In this document: positions 44,701-59,700 of the stretch, in pieces
How positions within the stretch are numbered: the first letter of the stretch is position 1
How the letters are laid out: each line of letters begins with the position of its first letter
DNA from: Sphingomonas sp. 1F27F7B
GTDB taxonomy: Bacteria; Pseudomonadota; Alphaproteobacteria; Sphingomonadales; Sphingomonadaceae
DNA length: 64,000 nt
Reading direction: 5' to 3'
Assembly: GCF_005503355.1 (NCBI RefSeq)
Contig: NZ_SCMK01000006.1
Span: 175,584-239,583, forward strand
Translations under genes and position numbers: made by a program
The notes under the pieces: model-generated
The model's database searches: none
Seen by the model: only the letters and a program-made list of their open reading frames with translations
What the model was told of the DNA's origin: nothing

Positions 44701-47700
44701 GGCGCGCTGAGCGCCGGCGGCGACCTTTCGATCGCGCTCGACGGCAACATCAGGCTCACGGACACCGTCACGGCGGGCAACTCGCTGTTGCTCAACTCGC
44801 GCAACGGCGCGATCCTGCAGACCGGCGGCACGATCAGCCTGGGCACCGGCTTCGTCTTCCAGGCCGCAACCGGGATCGACCTGAACCGGACGGGCAACCA
44901 TCTGGGCAACCATCTCGGTTTCTCGAGCGTCATCGGCGCCAACGGCAGCAACGTGGTGATCCGCGGCGACTGGGTGAATGCCGGTTTCTCCGGCGTGTTC
45001 GGCGATGTCCGCCTGTATGCCGAGAGCGGCGATGTCGTCGTGAACCCAGGCCTCGTCGCCAATTCGATAACCGCCGAGGCCGCTGGCGACGTCGGGATCG
45101 GCAGCCAATTCGGCAAGGCCGATGTCACCACCTATCATCAGTTGCTTGGCACGCACGTCACTGTCTGGAACGACGGCGACTTCACGGTCGATGGGGATGT
45201 CGGCCGAGCGGGCGGTGTGGTGACGCTGATCGCGGCGAACGGCACGCTCACCCAGGCCGCCGGCACGATCTTCGGATCTGACATTTCACTCCGCGCCACC
45301 AACTCGGTCCTCCAGTCCAGCGCCGCGAGCGTTCAGGCGGACATCGGTGGTGTCTTTTTGGGGGATTCCGGTGCTGACCTGAAGCTACTCGGCACCAACC
45401 GGCTCGAATTTAATTCATTCAACTGGGGCGCCAACGCCACCGTAACGATACGCTCGCTCGGCGATCTGCACTTCGACACCGTTGGCACCAACCCTTCTAA
45501 CCCTGCCATCGGCGCGCTCACACTGATCTCGGACACGGGTAACGTCGACCAGTGGGGCAGCTTCAACGCTGCCTCGCTGAACGTCCAGGCGCACGGCGAC
45601 ATCACGCTCTACGACTCGAATTCCAGCACGGTGAATAAGGTCGGCAGCGTCACCGGCCTGACGAGCGCGACGGGCAACATCAGCCTTAGAGAAGACAATG
45701 GCTTTACCATCGATGGTAACATCAGCGCGGCGGCGGGCAACGTGTCCCTCAACTCCGGCGGGGCGATCGAAACCTATTCGGGCAAGCTTTCGCTCGGCGG
45801 CACGCTGGCGGTAACCGCCGGCGGCGATGTCTCGTTCGACGTGGCCGGCAACATCCGGCTTGGTGCCGTGGACACCACCATCGGCAGCGGCGGCAAATTC
45901 TACCTGGGCAGCGACAGCGACATCGCGCTGACCGGCGCCGTCAATACCGGCACGCACGACCTGATCCTGTCCACGAACGGCGGGGCGATCACGCGCAACG
46001 GCGGCACGGTTTCCAACAGCTTTCCGGCCACGACCTATGCCACTGCCTCCGGGGGAATCGACCTCGCCGGTGCCGGCGGCGTGAACATCTGGGCGACCTC
46101 GACCGGCGGCGGCGACATTCACCTCAGCGGCGACAGCTATATCGGCTTCTCGGTGAACACGACGGGCGACGTCACCATCGACAGCGCCGCCTCGGTCGGC
46201 AACAGCGGTGACGTGATCGCCCATTCGCTGGGGATCAACGCGGGCAACGGCATCAGCGTCTACGGCTCGAGCGCCACCGTCAATGTCGGTAGCTATCGCT
46301 ATCTCACCACCGCGGCCGGCCAGATCGAGATCCAGACCCCGGGCGACATCCATCTCGACGGCGACGTAACGGTAGGCGCCTCCGGCAACGCCGACTGGAT
46401 CCACCTCCAGTCGACAAGCGGCTCGATCCTGCAGAACAGCGGGAAGATCGCCGGTGGCTATGCCATCACCCTGGATGCGGCGCAGTCGATCATCCAGGAT
46501 GTTGGTGCACAGGTGATCAGCAATGGTCCGGGCGGTTTCTACTTTAGCGGAACCGACGTGATCCTGCCCGGCGCGAACCAGATCGACGCGTTCTCCAGCT
46601 ATACGGTCAGCCACGACTTCACGCTGCGCAACGCTGGCGACATCCTGCTGTGGGGCAACAACGTCACCAGCACCGGCGACTGGAATCTGACCTCCGACAC
46701 CGGATCGATCTCCGGCGTCATCCTGGCGCACAAGCTGACCGCCACCGCCACCAATGGCTTTATCCGGTTCAACGACGGCAACAGCGAGATCGCCGAGCTC
46801 GGCGCGCTGACCGCGAAGAGCACCGGCGGCGACAACGACGTCTACATCTACTCCAATACGCTGCTCGCCCTGACCGGGAACATCACCGCCGGCGGCGTCA
46901 AGCTTTATGGGACGAGCGGGATTAACCAGACCGGCGGCGCGATCACTGCGGACCGTCTCTGGACCGGCACGAGCGGCAGCCCGCTGCTCCTCGGCGGCGC
47001 GAACAATTTCGGAACCCTGACGGAGGCTTTCCACCCGAATGGGGGGACCGTCACGATCCGCAACCGCGGGGACATCACGCTGCCGGGCGCGCAGAACAGT
47101 TTCGGCACGCTCACCCTGATCTCGGACCAGGGCAAAATCAGCCAGACCGATGCCATCACGGTCGCCACGCTCGTCGCTCAGGCCGCGACCGGCATCGACC
47201 TGTCGAACGCGTCCAACAACTTCACTACGCTGAACGGCCTCGTCACCACCGCCGGCGATATCCGGATCGGCGATACCGGCGGCTTCGCCATTGAAGCCGA
47301 CATCAGCGCGGCTACCGGCACGGTGGCGCTCGCCAGCACCGGCGTTGGTAGCATCACCACCGGCACCACCACCGTTGGCTCGGTGACGACCCCGCACGGC
47401 AAGATCGATGCGGACACGCTGATGGTCAGCGGCTTCGCCGCCACGCTGTACGCGAAGGACGACATCAAGCTCGGCAATTCGACCGTGAGCAACGGCCTGA
47501 CCATCATCGCCGATCACGATCTCGACCTAGCCGGGACGATCAATGCCTCCGCCAGCCTGATCGCCAAGACCGGCGCGATCACCCAGAGCGGCGGCAGCTG
47601 GAACTCCGGCGTCTTCGGCGCCGCGTCGGCAGCCGGGGACATCACGCTCCTCCAGGGCAATCGCTTCGGCAGCTTCAACGCCCAGTCGAGCGGCGGCGGC

Positions 47701-50700
47701 ACGATCCGCCTGAACAATGCGAACAGCGCGGCGCTGAACCTCGGCCTCACCACCACGGGCAGCGCCGCCGTCACCACCGTCGGCGCGCTGAGTTCGAGCG
47801 GCATAACCGCCGACAGCCTGTCGGCGAGCGCCAACGCGATCGACCTGACCAGCAATGTGAACGTCAACAGGTTCACCGGGCTCGCCGCGGTGGGCGGGGA
47901 CATTCGCGTCACGGTGGCCCATGGCTTCACGATCGAGGGCGACGTCACTGCCAGCAGGGCGACCGGGAAGATAATCGACCTCTGGGCGAATGGCGGTGCG
48001 ATCACCCAGACCACCGGCACGATCTCCGCCTATGGCGTGACGTTGCGCGCCACCGGCAACGTGATGCAGGCCAGCGACGGCAAGGTCGATGCCAATGCCA
48101 CCACGTTGGGCGGCGCCAACCTGTATCTGACGGGTGCCAACAGGTTCGGCCTCGGCACGGCAACCGCCATTGATTCGGCCGGCACGGTGCAGCTGCGGGG
48201 CGACGGGCTGTACCTGCAGTTCCTCAACCCGGCGGGCAACGTCACGCTCACCGCGACGGCCGGCGACATCCAGCTCACCAGCGACGGACTCACGGCCAGC
48301 TCGCTGACCGCGAACGCCAGCGGCGCGATCCAGATGTCCAACGGCACCAGCCATGTCGGGACGATCCATGGGCTGAGCGGAACCAACATCAGCTTCACCG
48401 GCGACGCCTTCACCATCGACGGCGATATCACGGCCGACGCCGCCACTGGCATCGTCAGCCTGACGGCGGACAGCGGGGACCTCAGCCAGGCGGCGGGCAC
48501 GATCTCGGGCGCCTATGTGAACCTGACGTCGAACAACAGCTCGGTGCTGCAGGATGCGGCCGCGAAGGTCGTGGCAGGCAACGGCCTGGCCGTCACCAGC
48601 GCCCATGGCGACATCGCGCTCAAGGGCGCGAATGATTTCAACGGCACCAACGGCAGCACGCAATTCATCTATGGCAGCGGCAAGAACGTCTGGATCCATA
48701 ATCTCGGCAGCATCGCCTTTACCGGCGGCACCGTCGGGGCGCTCAACCTGTTCTCCGACAATGGCGCGATCACCCAGGCCGGCGCGATCACCGCGGCCAG
48801 CCTGAACGCCGGCAGCGGCACGGGCATCACGCTGAATAGCCTTGGCAATGCGATCAGCGCGGTCGGCATCCTGAATGGCGGGTCCGGCGACGTCACCTTG
48901 CGGACCAGCACCGCGCTCACCCTGGTGGGCGATGTCACCGGCGGCACGGTCACACTGACCGGCAGCAGCACGATCGTCCAGAATGCCGGCACGATCACGG
49001 CGAACAATTTCACTGCCAACGGTACGGCTCTCGCGTTCAACGGCACCAACCATGTCGGCCAGATCGACGTCCTGAACGCCAGCGCCGGCAGCGCCTCGTT
49101 CATGAACCGGGGCGACATCCTCATCGGCGGCCATGTCAGCGCGACCCTGGATGTGTCCCTGACCTCGCAGATCGGCGCGATCGGGGGGGCAGGCTATGTC
49201 TCGGCAACCGGGCTGAACCTTTCGGCCGCGCGGAACATCACGCTCGAGAATGCAGCGAACACGTTCAACAGCCTGACGCTCTACGCCATGGCCGGCGACG
49301 TATCGCTGACCAACCATAACGGCTTCCAGATCGCCGCCGGCGGCGTCAACGCCGACATCCACAGCGTGACCTTCGATCTCGGCGGCGGCGCGCTCACGGC
49401 ATTCGACGCCAACAGCAAGATCACCGCGGGCCGGCTGAACCTCACCGGCAACGGCAGCTCCGCCACCGTCTATGGCGGCAGCACCTTCGGCCTGGGCGAC
49501 ATCACGCTCGGCACCGGCACGCTCGATGTCACTGTGGCGGGGAATCAGGATCTGACGCTGGGCGGCGACATCCTCGCCCGCATCGTCTCGCTTTCGAGCG
49601 GGGGGACGATCACGCAGAGCAGCGGCGTGGTGACGACCGGCACGCTCAACCTGTCGTCGCATGGCGCGATCTTCTTCGACAGCGCCAACAATGTCGCCGG
49701 CATCGGCGCAGTCGACACGCATGGCCCGGGCGATTTCGCTTTCCGCAACGCCGGCGACCTTGTCCTCACCGGGGCCGTCACCGTGAACAAGGCGACGCTG
49801 AACTCGAACACCGGCTCGGTCACCGGCAGCGGGCTCACGGCAAACACGCTGGTGGTCGACGCCGCGACGGGCATCAACCTTTCGGGCAGCCTCGCTTTCT
49901 TGCGGGATCTGACGAGCGCCACCGGCGGGATCGACATCACCAGCACCAGCGGCGTGCTGAACCTCTATGGAAGCATCAACAGCGGCCTCGCCGGCACGAC
50001 GCTCAGCGCCGCCGGGATCACCCAGACTTTGGGGATCATCACCGCCGGCACGCTGACTATTTCCTCGACCGGCGATGTCGATCTGACCAAGGCGAACCAG
50101 GTCCAGAGCACCGGCACGATCAGCACCGGCACCAACTTCTTCCACTTCGCCAACGCCGGCGGCTTCAACGTCGGCGGTTCGATCATCGCGGGCAATGTGG
50201 AGCTCACGGCCGGGGGAACCGGCTCGATCACCCAGACCAGCTCCACCGTTGCCGCGGCGACGCTGACGGCGACGGCGGGCGGCGACATCAGCTTCAACCG
50301 CGCCAATGCGGTCGGCCTGTACAATATCCGGGCCGGCGACGGCCGCACGATCACCCTGCGCAACGCCGGTAACCTGCAGGTCAAGGCGATCACCGCGCAG
50401 GACGGCACGGTGAACCTGGCCTCGAATATCGGGTCGGTCGACCAGCAGGCCGGGTCCGGCAATTCGATCTCGACCGGTCGGCTGAATGTCGATGCCGCGA
50501 CCGACATCGTTCTCGCCGGCGACAATTTCGTCGATACGCTCGGCAATCTGAGCGCGGGCGGATCGATCACCTATGACGGCCATGGCTTCACGACGCTGGG
50601 CGGCAACGTCCATGCAGGCGGCGCGCTGACCATGAACGTTACCGGCACGATCCACCAGAGCGCGGGCACGATCACCGCGGATCACCTGGATCTCACCGCC

Positions 50701-53700
50701 TTCGGCATCGAACTGGCGAGCGCGAACGATATCGGCTCGACCACCGCCAGCAACTTCACTGCGACCAACAACGTCACCGCCTTTCCGATCCTCTTCCGTT
50801 CGGCGAACGCGATCCTGCTCGGCACGATCAGTGCGCAGGGCTCGGTCTCGCTCATCGCGGACAGCGGCGGCATCACGCAGACGGGCACGATTTCGGCCGC
50901 CATGCTCGATGCGAAGGCCATTGGCGGCGATATCGTGCTCGACCAGAACAATGCGATCGGCACGCTCAACGGGATCAGCGCGGGTGGCAGCTTCACGCTG
51001 AAGACCAACGGCGATCTGGCGCTCAACGGCGAGATCGCGGCGCCCAATCTGGTGAAGATCACCGCTGGCGGCGCGATCACCCAGGACGTCGATCATTCCG
51101 CGATCACGACGGCGAGCCTGCAGGCCGGCGGCGCCACGGGCATCTCGCTGCTCGGCGCGAACGACGTTGCGGCGGCCGACCTGAACGGCAATGGCAACGA
51201 CCTGCGCTTCCGCAATCTCGGCAACATCTCGATCGGCTCGGTCAATGCGGCCGGGCACATGATCGAGCTGGTCTCCGACACCGGCACGATCACGCAGAGC
51301 GACCCGGTCAACGGTGCGCTGATCGGCTCGCTGATCGTCAACGCGGCCGGCGGCGCCACCCTGCTGGGCAGGGACAACCAGATCGAGCATCTCGACGTGA
51401 TCAGCGGCGGCGATGTGAGCATCGCCAGCGGCTCCAACGGCTATGGCGGCGTCATGACCGTCGACCGGATCGCCGCGGCGGGCCGGCGCGTATCGCTCAC
51501 CAACAGCGTCGCGGCGATCAACGGCGGCAACATCGCCGCGGATTATCTGTACCTGTTCGGGCTCGGCGTCGATCTCACCGCGGCCGCCAGCAATGTCGGC
51601 ACGCTCAACGCGCACACGCCCGGCGGGAATCTTGCCTTCACCAATACCGGCAATCTCCTGATCGACGGGATCGTGACCAACGGGGCCACCGACGTCACGC
51701 TGCGCAGCGAGCAGGGCGGGATCACGCAGGCGAACAATGCAATCGTCACCATCCGCGGGCTCACCGCCTATGGCCGTGACGGCGTCAACCTGGCCGGCAC
51801 GATCGACCGGATCGCCGGGCTCTCGGCGGGCACCGGCGCGGACGTATCGGTCTCGTCCGACCATGCGCTCGAAATCACCGGCGACATCGCGGCACGGAAC
51901 GTCACGCTCCTCGCCAATAACGGGTTCGGGCCGAATTACGGCGCGATCACCCAGACCGGCGGCAGCATCACCGCCGACAACCTCACCGCCAGTGCCTATG
52001 GCGTGATCGATCTGCAGCGCGCCAACCATGTGGGCACGGTCAAGGGACTGACTTCGCTCACCGGCACTACGATCAGCCTGACCAACCAGGGCGATCTGGC
52101 GCTCGACGGCAACGTGACGGGCGGCGCTCTCAACTTCGACACCGGCTCCGGCCGGCTGGAGCAGATCAGTGGCACGCTCTCGGGCGGGCGCGTCGCGGTC
52201 ACCGCGGGCGACGTCGTGCTCGACGGGGCCAATACGGTCTCCGAATATTATCTCGCCTCGACCGGCGATGCGACGCTGCGGGCCACCGGCGCGCTGCGGA
52301 TCGGCGGCCAGGCAAATTCGATGACGGCGCGCGCGGGCGGTGCGATCACGCAGCTCAGCGCGCTCTTCGTCGGATCGCTCGACGCGAGCACGACCAGCGG
52401 CGGCATCAGCCTCAACCTCGCCAACCGTATCGGCACGATCGCCGGGCTGAGCGGTTCGAACGTCTTCGTCCACAATGTCGTCGACCTGGATATCGCCGGC
52501 GACGTGGACGGGGGCAGCCAGGCCTATTTCCTCGTTGACGGCAGCCGGATCACCCAGAGCGCGGGCACGATCTCGGCCGGCAACGTCACGTTTTCCGCGG
52601 GCGCCGGCATCGACCAGGCCTCGACCGCCAAGATCATCGCGAGCAGCTTCAACGGCACCGCCGGCACCGGCCTGTCGCTGGCCGGCGCCAACCAGATCGA
52701 CAGCGCCACGCTCTCCACTTCCACCGGCAACCTGCTGTTCCGCAACCACGGGGATCTCGACGCCGCCGCCTTCAGTTCGCCGGGCGACCTCACGCTGATC
52801 TCCGATACCGGCTCGATCACTCAGTCGGCGGCGCTGTCGATCGGCGGCGCGGCGAGTTTCCGCGCGGCGGGCGACATCACGCTCGCCAATGGCGCAAACA
52901 GCTTCCTGTCGCTGGGGCCGATCAGCGCCGGCGGCGATCTCGACCTGCGGGCGGCCAACCTGAAGCTGGACGGCAACGTCACCGCGCGGAACATCTGGTT
53001 CCAGACCGCGGGGGACCTGGTCCAGCAAGGCGGCATCGTCACCGCCGACAGCCTGGGCGCCATCTCCAACGGCCAGATCAGCCTCGGCAACGCCAACCAG
53101 ATCGCCACGATCGGCGAGTTGCGCGCGCGGGCGGGCGACCTGACGCTGCACGTCACCGGCGATGTGAGCCTGACCAACGCAGTCGCCGCGTCGGGCAATC
53201 TCGTGACGCTCACTTCCGACACCGGCGGGATCACCCAGGCGAACAATCCCGATGCCGTGATCTATGGCAGCAGGCTCAACGCGCGCGCCGGCGGCGACAT
53301 CCTATTGGGCGGCGCCAACCAGTTCGGCGTGCTCAGCCTCGACCTGACGGGCAGCGCCACCGTCAATGTCGTCGGCAACCTCATGCTGGCCGACACCGTC
53401 GACGTGGGCGGCGACCTGTCGCTCACCTCGGGCGGGCGGATCACCAGCTACGGCATGACCGGCGGGGTGACCGGCACGCTGCGCTCGCACGCCCAGAGCG
53501 GCATCGCGATTGCGTTCAACAGCGGCGATGTGGGTGCGTTCGGCGACCAGATCACCAGCTCGGGCGATGTCGGCCTCCTGGCCGAGCATGTCCGCCTGAC
53601 GGGCGCGGTCAGCACCAGCGGCGCGTTCAGCGCGGATGCGATGGCCGGATCGGTCAGCCAGGCCGCCGGCTCGGTCATCACTGCAGCGAGCGCCTCGGGC

Positions 53701-56700
53701 TCCGCCACCGGCGATATGCTGCTGGGCGGCGGCAACATGATCGGCGCGATCGGCAACCTGTCCGCGGCCGGCGACCTGACCGTCAGGACCGGAGGCGGCC
53801 TCGCCATCACCGGCCCGGTCAGCGCGGGATCGAGCGCGGCCATGACGCTGATCGCGGGCGGGGACATCGACAATGGCGGCACGGCCGCGGTCTCCGGCGG
53901 CACGCTGAGCGCGTCCGCGGCGGGCCATTGGGTGCAGCTCTACGGCAACGGGCTGGTCTCGTTCACCACGCTCGGCGACGCGAGCGCCGACAATTTCGTG
54001 CTCTACAACAATGGCGCGATCGATCTCGCCGGCAATATCGTGGTGACCAGCGGGATGGTCCTGGACGCGACCGGCGCCATCACCCAGTCCGACGGCAATC
54101 TCACGGTCCGTTCGCTGTCGCTCTACGGCCGCGGCGGCGTCACGGCCGACCGGGAGAATCACGTCGTCCGGCTGCAGGGGAATACCTATTCCAGCGCCGC
54201 GTTCCGCTTCACCAATGCCGGCGACCTGACGGTTCTGGGCAATATCGGCAGCGGCGACGTCACGCTGAACGTGGACGGCGACCTCACCGCCAATGCCGGG
54301 ATCAGCACGCTGGGCGTCATCACGCTCAACGCCAACGGCATCCAGGCCGGCGAGCTCTGGGGCAACGACGTCATCGTCAATGGCGGCGCGCACGACGTGC
54401 GCATCGGCCGGATCCTCTCGCAGGACGATGTCGCGGTGACCGGCACCGGCTATGTCAGCGTCGGCTCGCTCGACCTGCTCGGCGGCACCGATGCGGCGGG
54501 CGACGGCTATAATGTGCGGATCTCGGGCGGCGACGTCACGCTGGGCGCCGCGAGCGGTGCCATCACGGCCTCGAACTATCTCAGCTATGGGGCGGGAGTC
54601 ACGCCCGGCTCGGTCATGATCCTGGCCACCGGCAACGCCACCGTCGGCGTCACGGATGCGAATGCCGCCATCGGCATCGCCGCGACCGGCGACGTGCATG
54701 CGGAGTCGCTCGACGCGCTGCGGATCGCCGGCGCCAGCGGCGCGAACGTCACGCTGATCGCGGGCACGGACCTGACGCTGTCGGGCAACCTCGTCGCGGG
54801 CCGAGACCTCACCGCCACCGCGACGGCGGGCGATGTGCTCGGCGCATCCGCCCGGCTCGGCGCGGGCCTGACCGCGGACGGCACCCTGACCGTCAACGGC
54901 GCCAATATCGCGTTGCTCGAGGCGAGCAGCCGCTATGACCTGAAGCTCAACGGCACCGGCATCGTCGATGTCGGCCTGGCCTATGTCGGGCGCAACTACA
55001 CGCTGAAGGGCGCCAGCTTCCTCGGCGCCGCGCTCACGCCGGTGGGCGGCCGGACGGGCGACTGGCACCTGACCAGCCTGGGCGACCTCGACCTGGGCGG
55101 AGCCACGCTCGAATATCCCGGCAGCATCGACTTCCAGGTCGCCGGCATGCTCAGCAACGGTACGATCCAGTCGCTCACCGGCGCGGTGACCGGTTCGGCC
55201 AACGCGGTCGACGTCTACGAACTGCTCGGCGCGGTGGGGGTCGGCGTCTCCTCCACCATCGGCGCGTTCAACCTCTTCCACGGGGCTGGCGGTACCGGCG
55301 GCTTCGATATCGAGAGCGCCACCGCGATCCGCGTGGCCGGCAGCATCGAAGCGAACGGCAATGTGCGCCTCGCCGCCGCCAATGGCGATGCGACCGCCGG
55401 CTACATCACCTCGGGCGGCGACATTACGGTTTATGCCCAGGGCGGCGACGCAGTGCTGCGCCGGTCGACGCTGACCGGCACGACCGGCGACCTCACCGTC
55501 GAGAGCACCAGCGGCAACGCGGTGCTGGGCGAGGACGGCGCCGTCGGCATCGGCAACGACCGCTATTTCGAGCGGGCGACGGGCTCGACCGGCTCCGCCC
55601 ATGTCCGGGGCCTCACCGGAGCGTTCGTGAACCTCGATCATTCGGCGACGCTGGATCAGGTCATAGCGAACGACGCGGCGGTGACCGTGCTGCACGGCAA
55701 TCTCGCGATCGGCGAGCTTCGCGCCGACACCGGCAATGCCAGCGTCTATCTCGCCGATGGCGCGCTCACCGTGAACACGGCGTCGGGCGACACGGTCGAT
55801 CTCGAGGCGCGGGGCGGCAACCTGACGCTCGGCAGCGGCGGGATCAGCGCGAACGACATCTATCTGAACAGCAACCGCACGATCGACACGACTGCGGTCG
55901 CCAACCTCTCCGCCGGCAATTATCTCTACATCGATGGCGGCACGGTGTTGGCGGCTGCGCTCGATTCCGGCGGCGATGTGGAACTCTACAGCAGCACCGG
56001 CGGGATCACCATGGGGGCGCTGACCGGCAGGCGCGATGCGACGGTCAGCGCGGCCGGGGATCTCAGCATCGAGCGGATCGCGCTGGCGGGCGGCGGCCAG
56101 TTCGCCGCGGGCGGCACCGCCACGGTGCGCAGCCTGACCGCGCCGGGCGGCTATGCGCTCGCCGCGATGGGCAATGTCACGCTGGGTGCCGATGCCGGCG
56201 CCGTCGCGAGCGCGTCCAACATCGCCGAAGCGGGCGGGAGCCTTGGCGGCTGCGGTTGCGGCACCGGTGGCGCAACGGTCGTCTCGCTCGGCGGCAATGT
56301 GACGATCAACCTGTTCAGCGTGACCGGCGTATTCGACACGGTCGCCGCCGGTAGCGGCAATGTCGATGTTCGCGTCGCCTCGGGCGATCTCGGCATCAAC
56401 CTGCTCGCCGGGCACGACATCACGGCGTTCACTCCCGGGCTGCTGAGCCTGACCCGAGTGGAGAGCAGCGGCGGCGACTATACGCTGACCGCCGCCGATT
56501 TCGGCGGCGACGCGCTGCATCCGGTGTTCGGCACCAGCGGCGCCACTGCGCTCGGCAACGTCACCATCATCGACACCGCGGGCGATCTCGGCGCGGGCGG
56601 ATGGCTGATCGCCGCGGGCGACATCCATGTGGAGGCACGCGGCGGGGCGATCACCGGCGGGATGATCCTCGACGCGCAGGGCGACGTCACTGCGATCGGG

Positions 56701-59700
56701 CAGGGCATCCGCCTGGGCCAGGTTACCGGCCGTGACGTCACCATCGATGCGGGCACCGGCACGGCCGATATGGTCGGCACGGTCAGCGTCGGCCGCGACT
56801 ACACGCTCGCCGGCGGCGATTTCGTGGGCAATATCCTGGCAGTGGGCGGCGCCCGGGCCGGCTCGCTCGCCGTCACCGACACGGTGGGCGACTTCGACCA
56901 TGGCGCGGCCGACTTCGCCTTTGGCGGCGCGATCTCGATCCGGGCGCAGCACGGCCTGCTCAGGATCGGCAACCTCCAGGCGGGCAATGCGATCACGCTC
57001 GAAGCAGGCGGCGACCTTGAACTGGCCAGCGCGGCGCTGACCGGCACCGGCGCCAATGCGCTGTCGCTCACCGCGGGGGGAGGGCTGGTGTTCGGCGCCG
57101 CCGACGCAGCTTCGATCGCAGTCGGCAATGTCTTCACCAATGCCGGCAGCGCGCTGACCGGCACCGGCCTGGCGGCCAGCAACGGCGCGATCGCGATCAA
57201 TCTCCAGCAGGCTGACCGGCTCGGCAATATCGATGGCGGCACGGTGCAGGTTTCGGTGCGCACCGGCGATCTCGCGATCGGCAATATCGACGCGGCGGGC
57301 GCGATCGCGCTCCAGGGGCCGACGGGCACGCTCAGGCTTGGCAACGTGACCAGCAGCGCCGGCCATATCGACATCCTCGGCCAGGGCGATGTCAGCACGG
57401 GCGACCTGTGGGGCCGCTCGGTCGTCAATCTCGGCGCGGGGGGAGGCACCGGCGCCGGCAATCTGCGTTTCGGAACGGTCACGGGCGGCGACGTGGCGCT
57501 AACGGCCGCGGGCGGGATCGGCGGGGCCGGCGTCTCGGCCGCCACGCTGGCCGTGGTGGCGGCGAACGGCGACGTCGATCTCGATGTGAACGGCGTCGGT
57601 TCGCAGGTCGCCAGCCTGGGCACGGTGACCGTGGCCAATGGCGGTTTCAAGCTGCGAAACCTGCAGAATCTGGGCCTGGACGGCCTGATCGAAGTCGGCG
57701 GCACGCTCGATCTCCAGGTGACGGGCGCGCTTAGCCAGAACAGCCTCTACATCGTCGCCAATCGCCTGCAGGGCGGCGCCACCGGCGGCGCGGTGCTGGG
57801 TGGAGACAATCGCATCGGCATGCTCGGCAGCTTCGACGGCAACGGCTTCAGGCTGAACAACATCTCGGCGCTGGCGATCGACGGCATCGTTCAGGGCAAT
57901 GGCGGCGCGGTGACGATCGCCTCGCATGGCGGCATGACGATCACGGCCAATGGCCGGATCCTCTCGGCGGCAGGCGGGGACGCGATCACGCTCGCTTCCG
58001 ACGGGCTGTTCACCAACCGGCGCGGCGCCGATGCGCTCGCCGCCACTGCGGGCCGCTGGCTGGTCTATACCCAAACCGGCGCCACGCCGGGCCAGTCCGA
58101 TCCGAACAATGATTTCGGCGGCCTGGCGGGCACCAGCTATTACGGCGACGCCTATGATTTCGGCACCGGCAGCTTCGCCGCCGCGCCGAATGCGGGCAAC
58201 CGCTTCGTCTATGGCTACCGCCCGGTGCTGACGGTGACGCCGGACAGCTTCCACGTCACCTATAATGGCGCCGTGCCGACCCTCACCGCGACGATCACCG
58301 GGCTGGTGAACGGCGACAGCGCGAGTGCGGCCTGGTCGGGCGCGGCGGCGCTCAGCGGCGCCGGCCGCAACGCCGGGACCTATGCGGTCTATGCGGCGCT
58401 CGGTTCGCTGGCGTCGGACATGAACTATGCCTTCACCTTCGGCGCAGGCACGGTGGTGGTCGATCCCCGCGTGATCAGCGCGATCCTCACCGCCGACAAC
58501 CGCGTCTATGACGGCACCGCCAACGCCACCGGCAGCTTCACGCTGACCGGCCTGGTCGATGGCGATCAGGTGGCGGCGAGCGGCGTCCTCGCCTTCGACA
58601 GCAAGAATGCCGGCAAGCGCATAGCCACGGCGAGCGGCATCACCCTGTCGGGCGCGGATGCAGGCAATTATGTCGTCAACACGACGACGACTGCGCTGGC
58701 GGACATCCTCGTCAAGACGATCACCGCGACGCTTTCGGCCAATGGCCGCACCTATGACGGCACCACCGCCGCCACCGGCAGCCTGGCGCTTAGCGGCCTG
58801 ATCGGCAACGATCAGGTGAGTGCGAACGGCACGCTGGCGTTCGACAATAAGAATGCGGGCATCGGCCGCAACGTCACGGCGAGCGGCATCACCCTGTCGG
58901 GCACGGATGCGGGCAACTATGTCGTCAACACGACGGCGACTGCGCTGGCGGACATCCTCGCCAAGGCGATCACCGCGACGCTTTCGGCCAATGGCCGCAC
59001 CTATGACGGCACTACCGCCGCCACCGGCAGCCTGGCGCTGAACGGCCTGATCGGCGGCGATCAGGTGGCTGCGAACGGCACGCTGGCGTTCGACAACAAG
59101 AATGCGGGCATCGGCCGCACCGTCACGGCGAGCGGCATCACCCTGTCGGGTGCGGATGCAGGCAACTATGTTGTCAACGCGACGACGACTGCGCTGGCGG
59201 ACATCCTGGCCAAGACGATCACCGCGACGCTGGCTGCCAATGGCCGCGTCTATGACGGCACCACCGCCGCCACCGGCACGCTCGGCCTGAACGGCGTGGT
59301 CGCGGGCGATGCCGTGTCGGCCGGCAGCACCGGCATGGCCTTTGACAGCCGCAATGCGGGCGTCGGCAGGACAGTGACGGCGAGCGGCATCACCCTGTCG
59401 GGCGCGGATGCGGGCAATTATGTCGTCAACACGACGGCGACTGCGCTGGCGGACATCCTTGCCAAGGCAATCACCGCGACGCTGGCTGCCAATGGCCGCG
59501 TCTATGACGGCACCGCCGCCGCCACCGGCACGCTCGGCCTGAACGGCGTCGTCCTGGGCGACCAGGTCGGAGTGACGGCCGGCGGCATCGCCTTCGACAG
59601 CAGGAATGCCGGCAATCGCACGGCCACGGCCACCGGCCTGGCGCTGAACGGCGCCGATGCGGCGAACTATACGATCAGCGGCACCGCCACCGGCACCGCG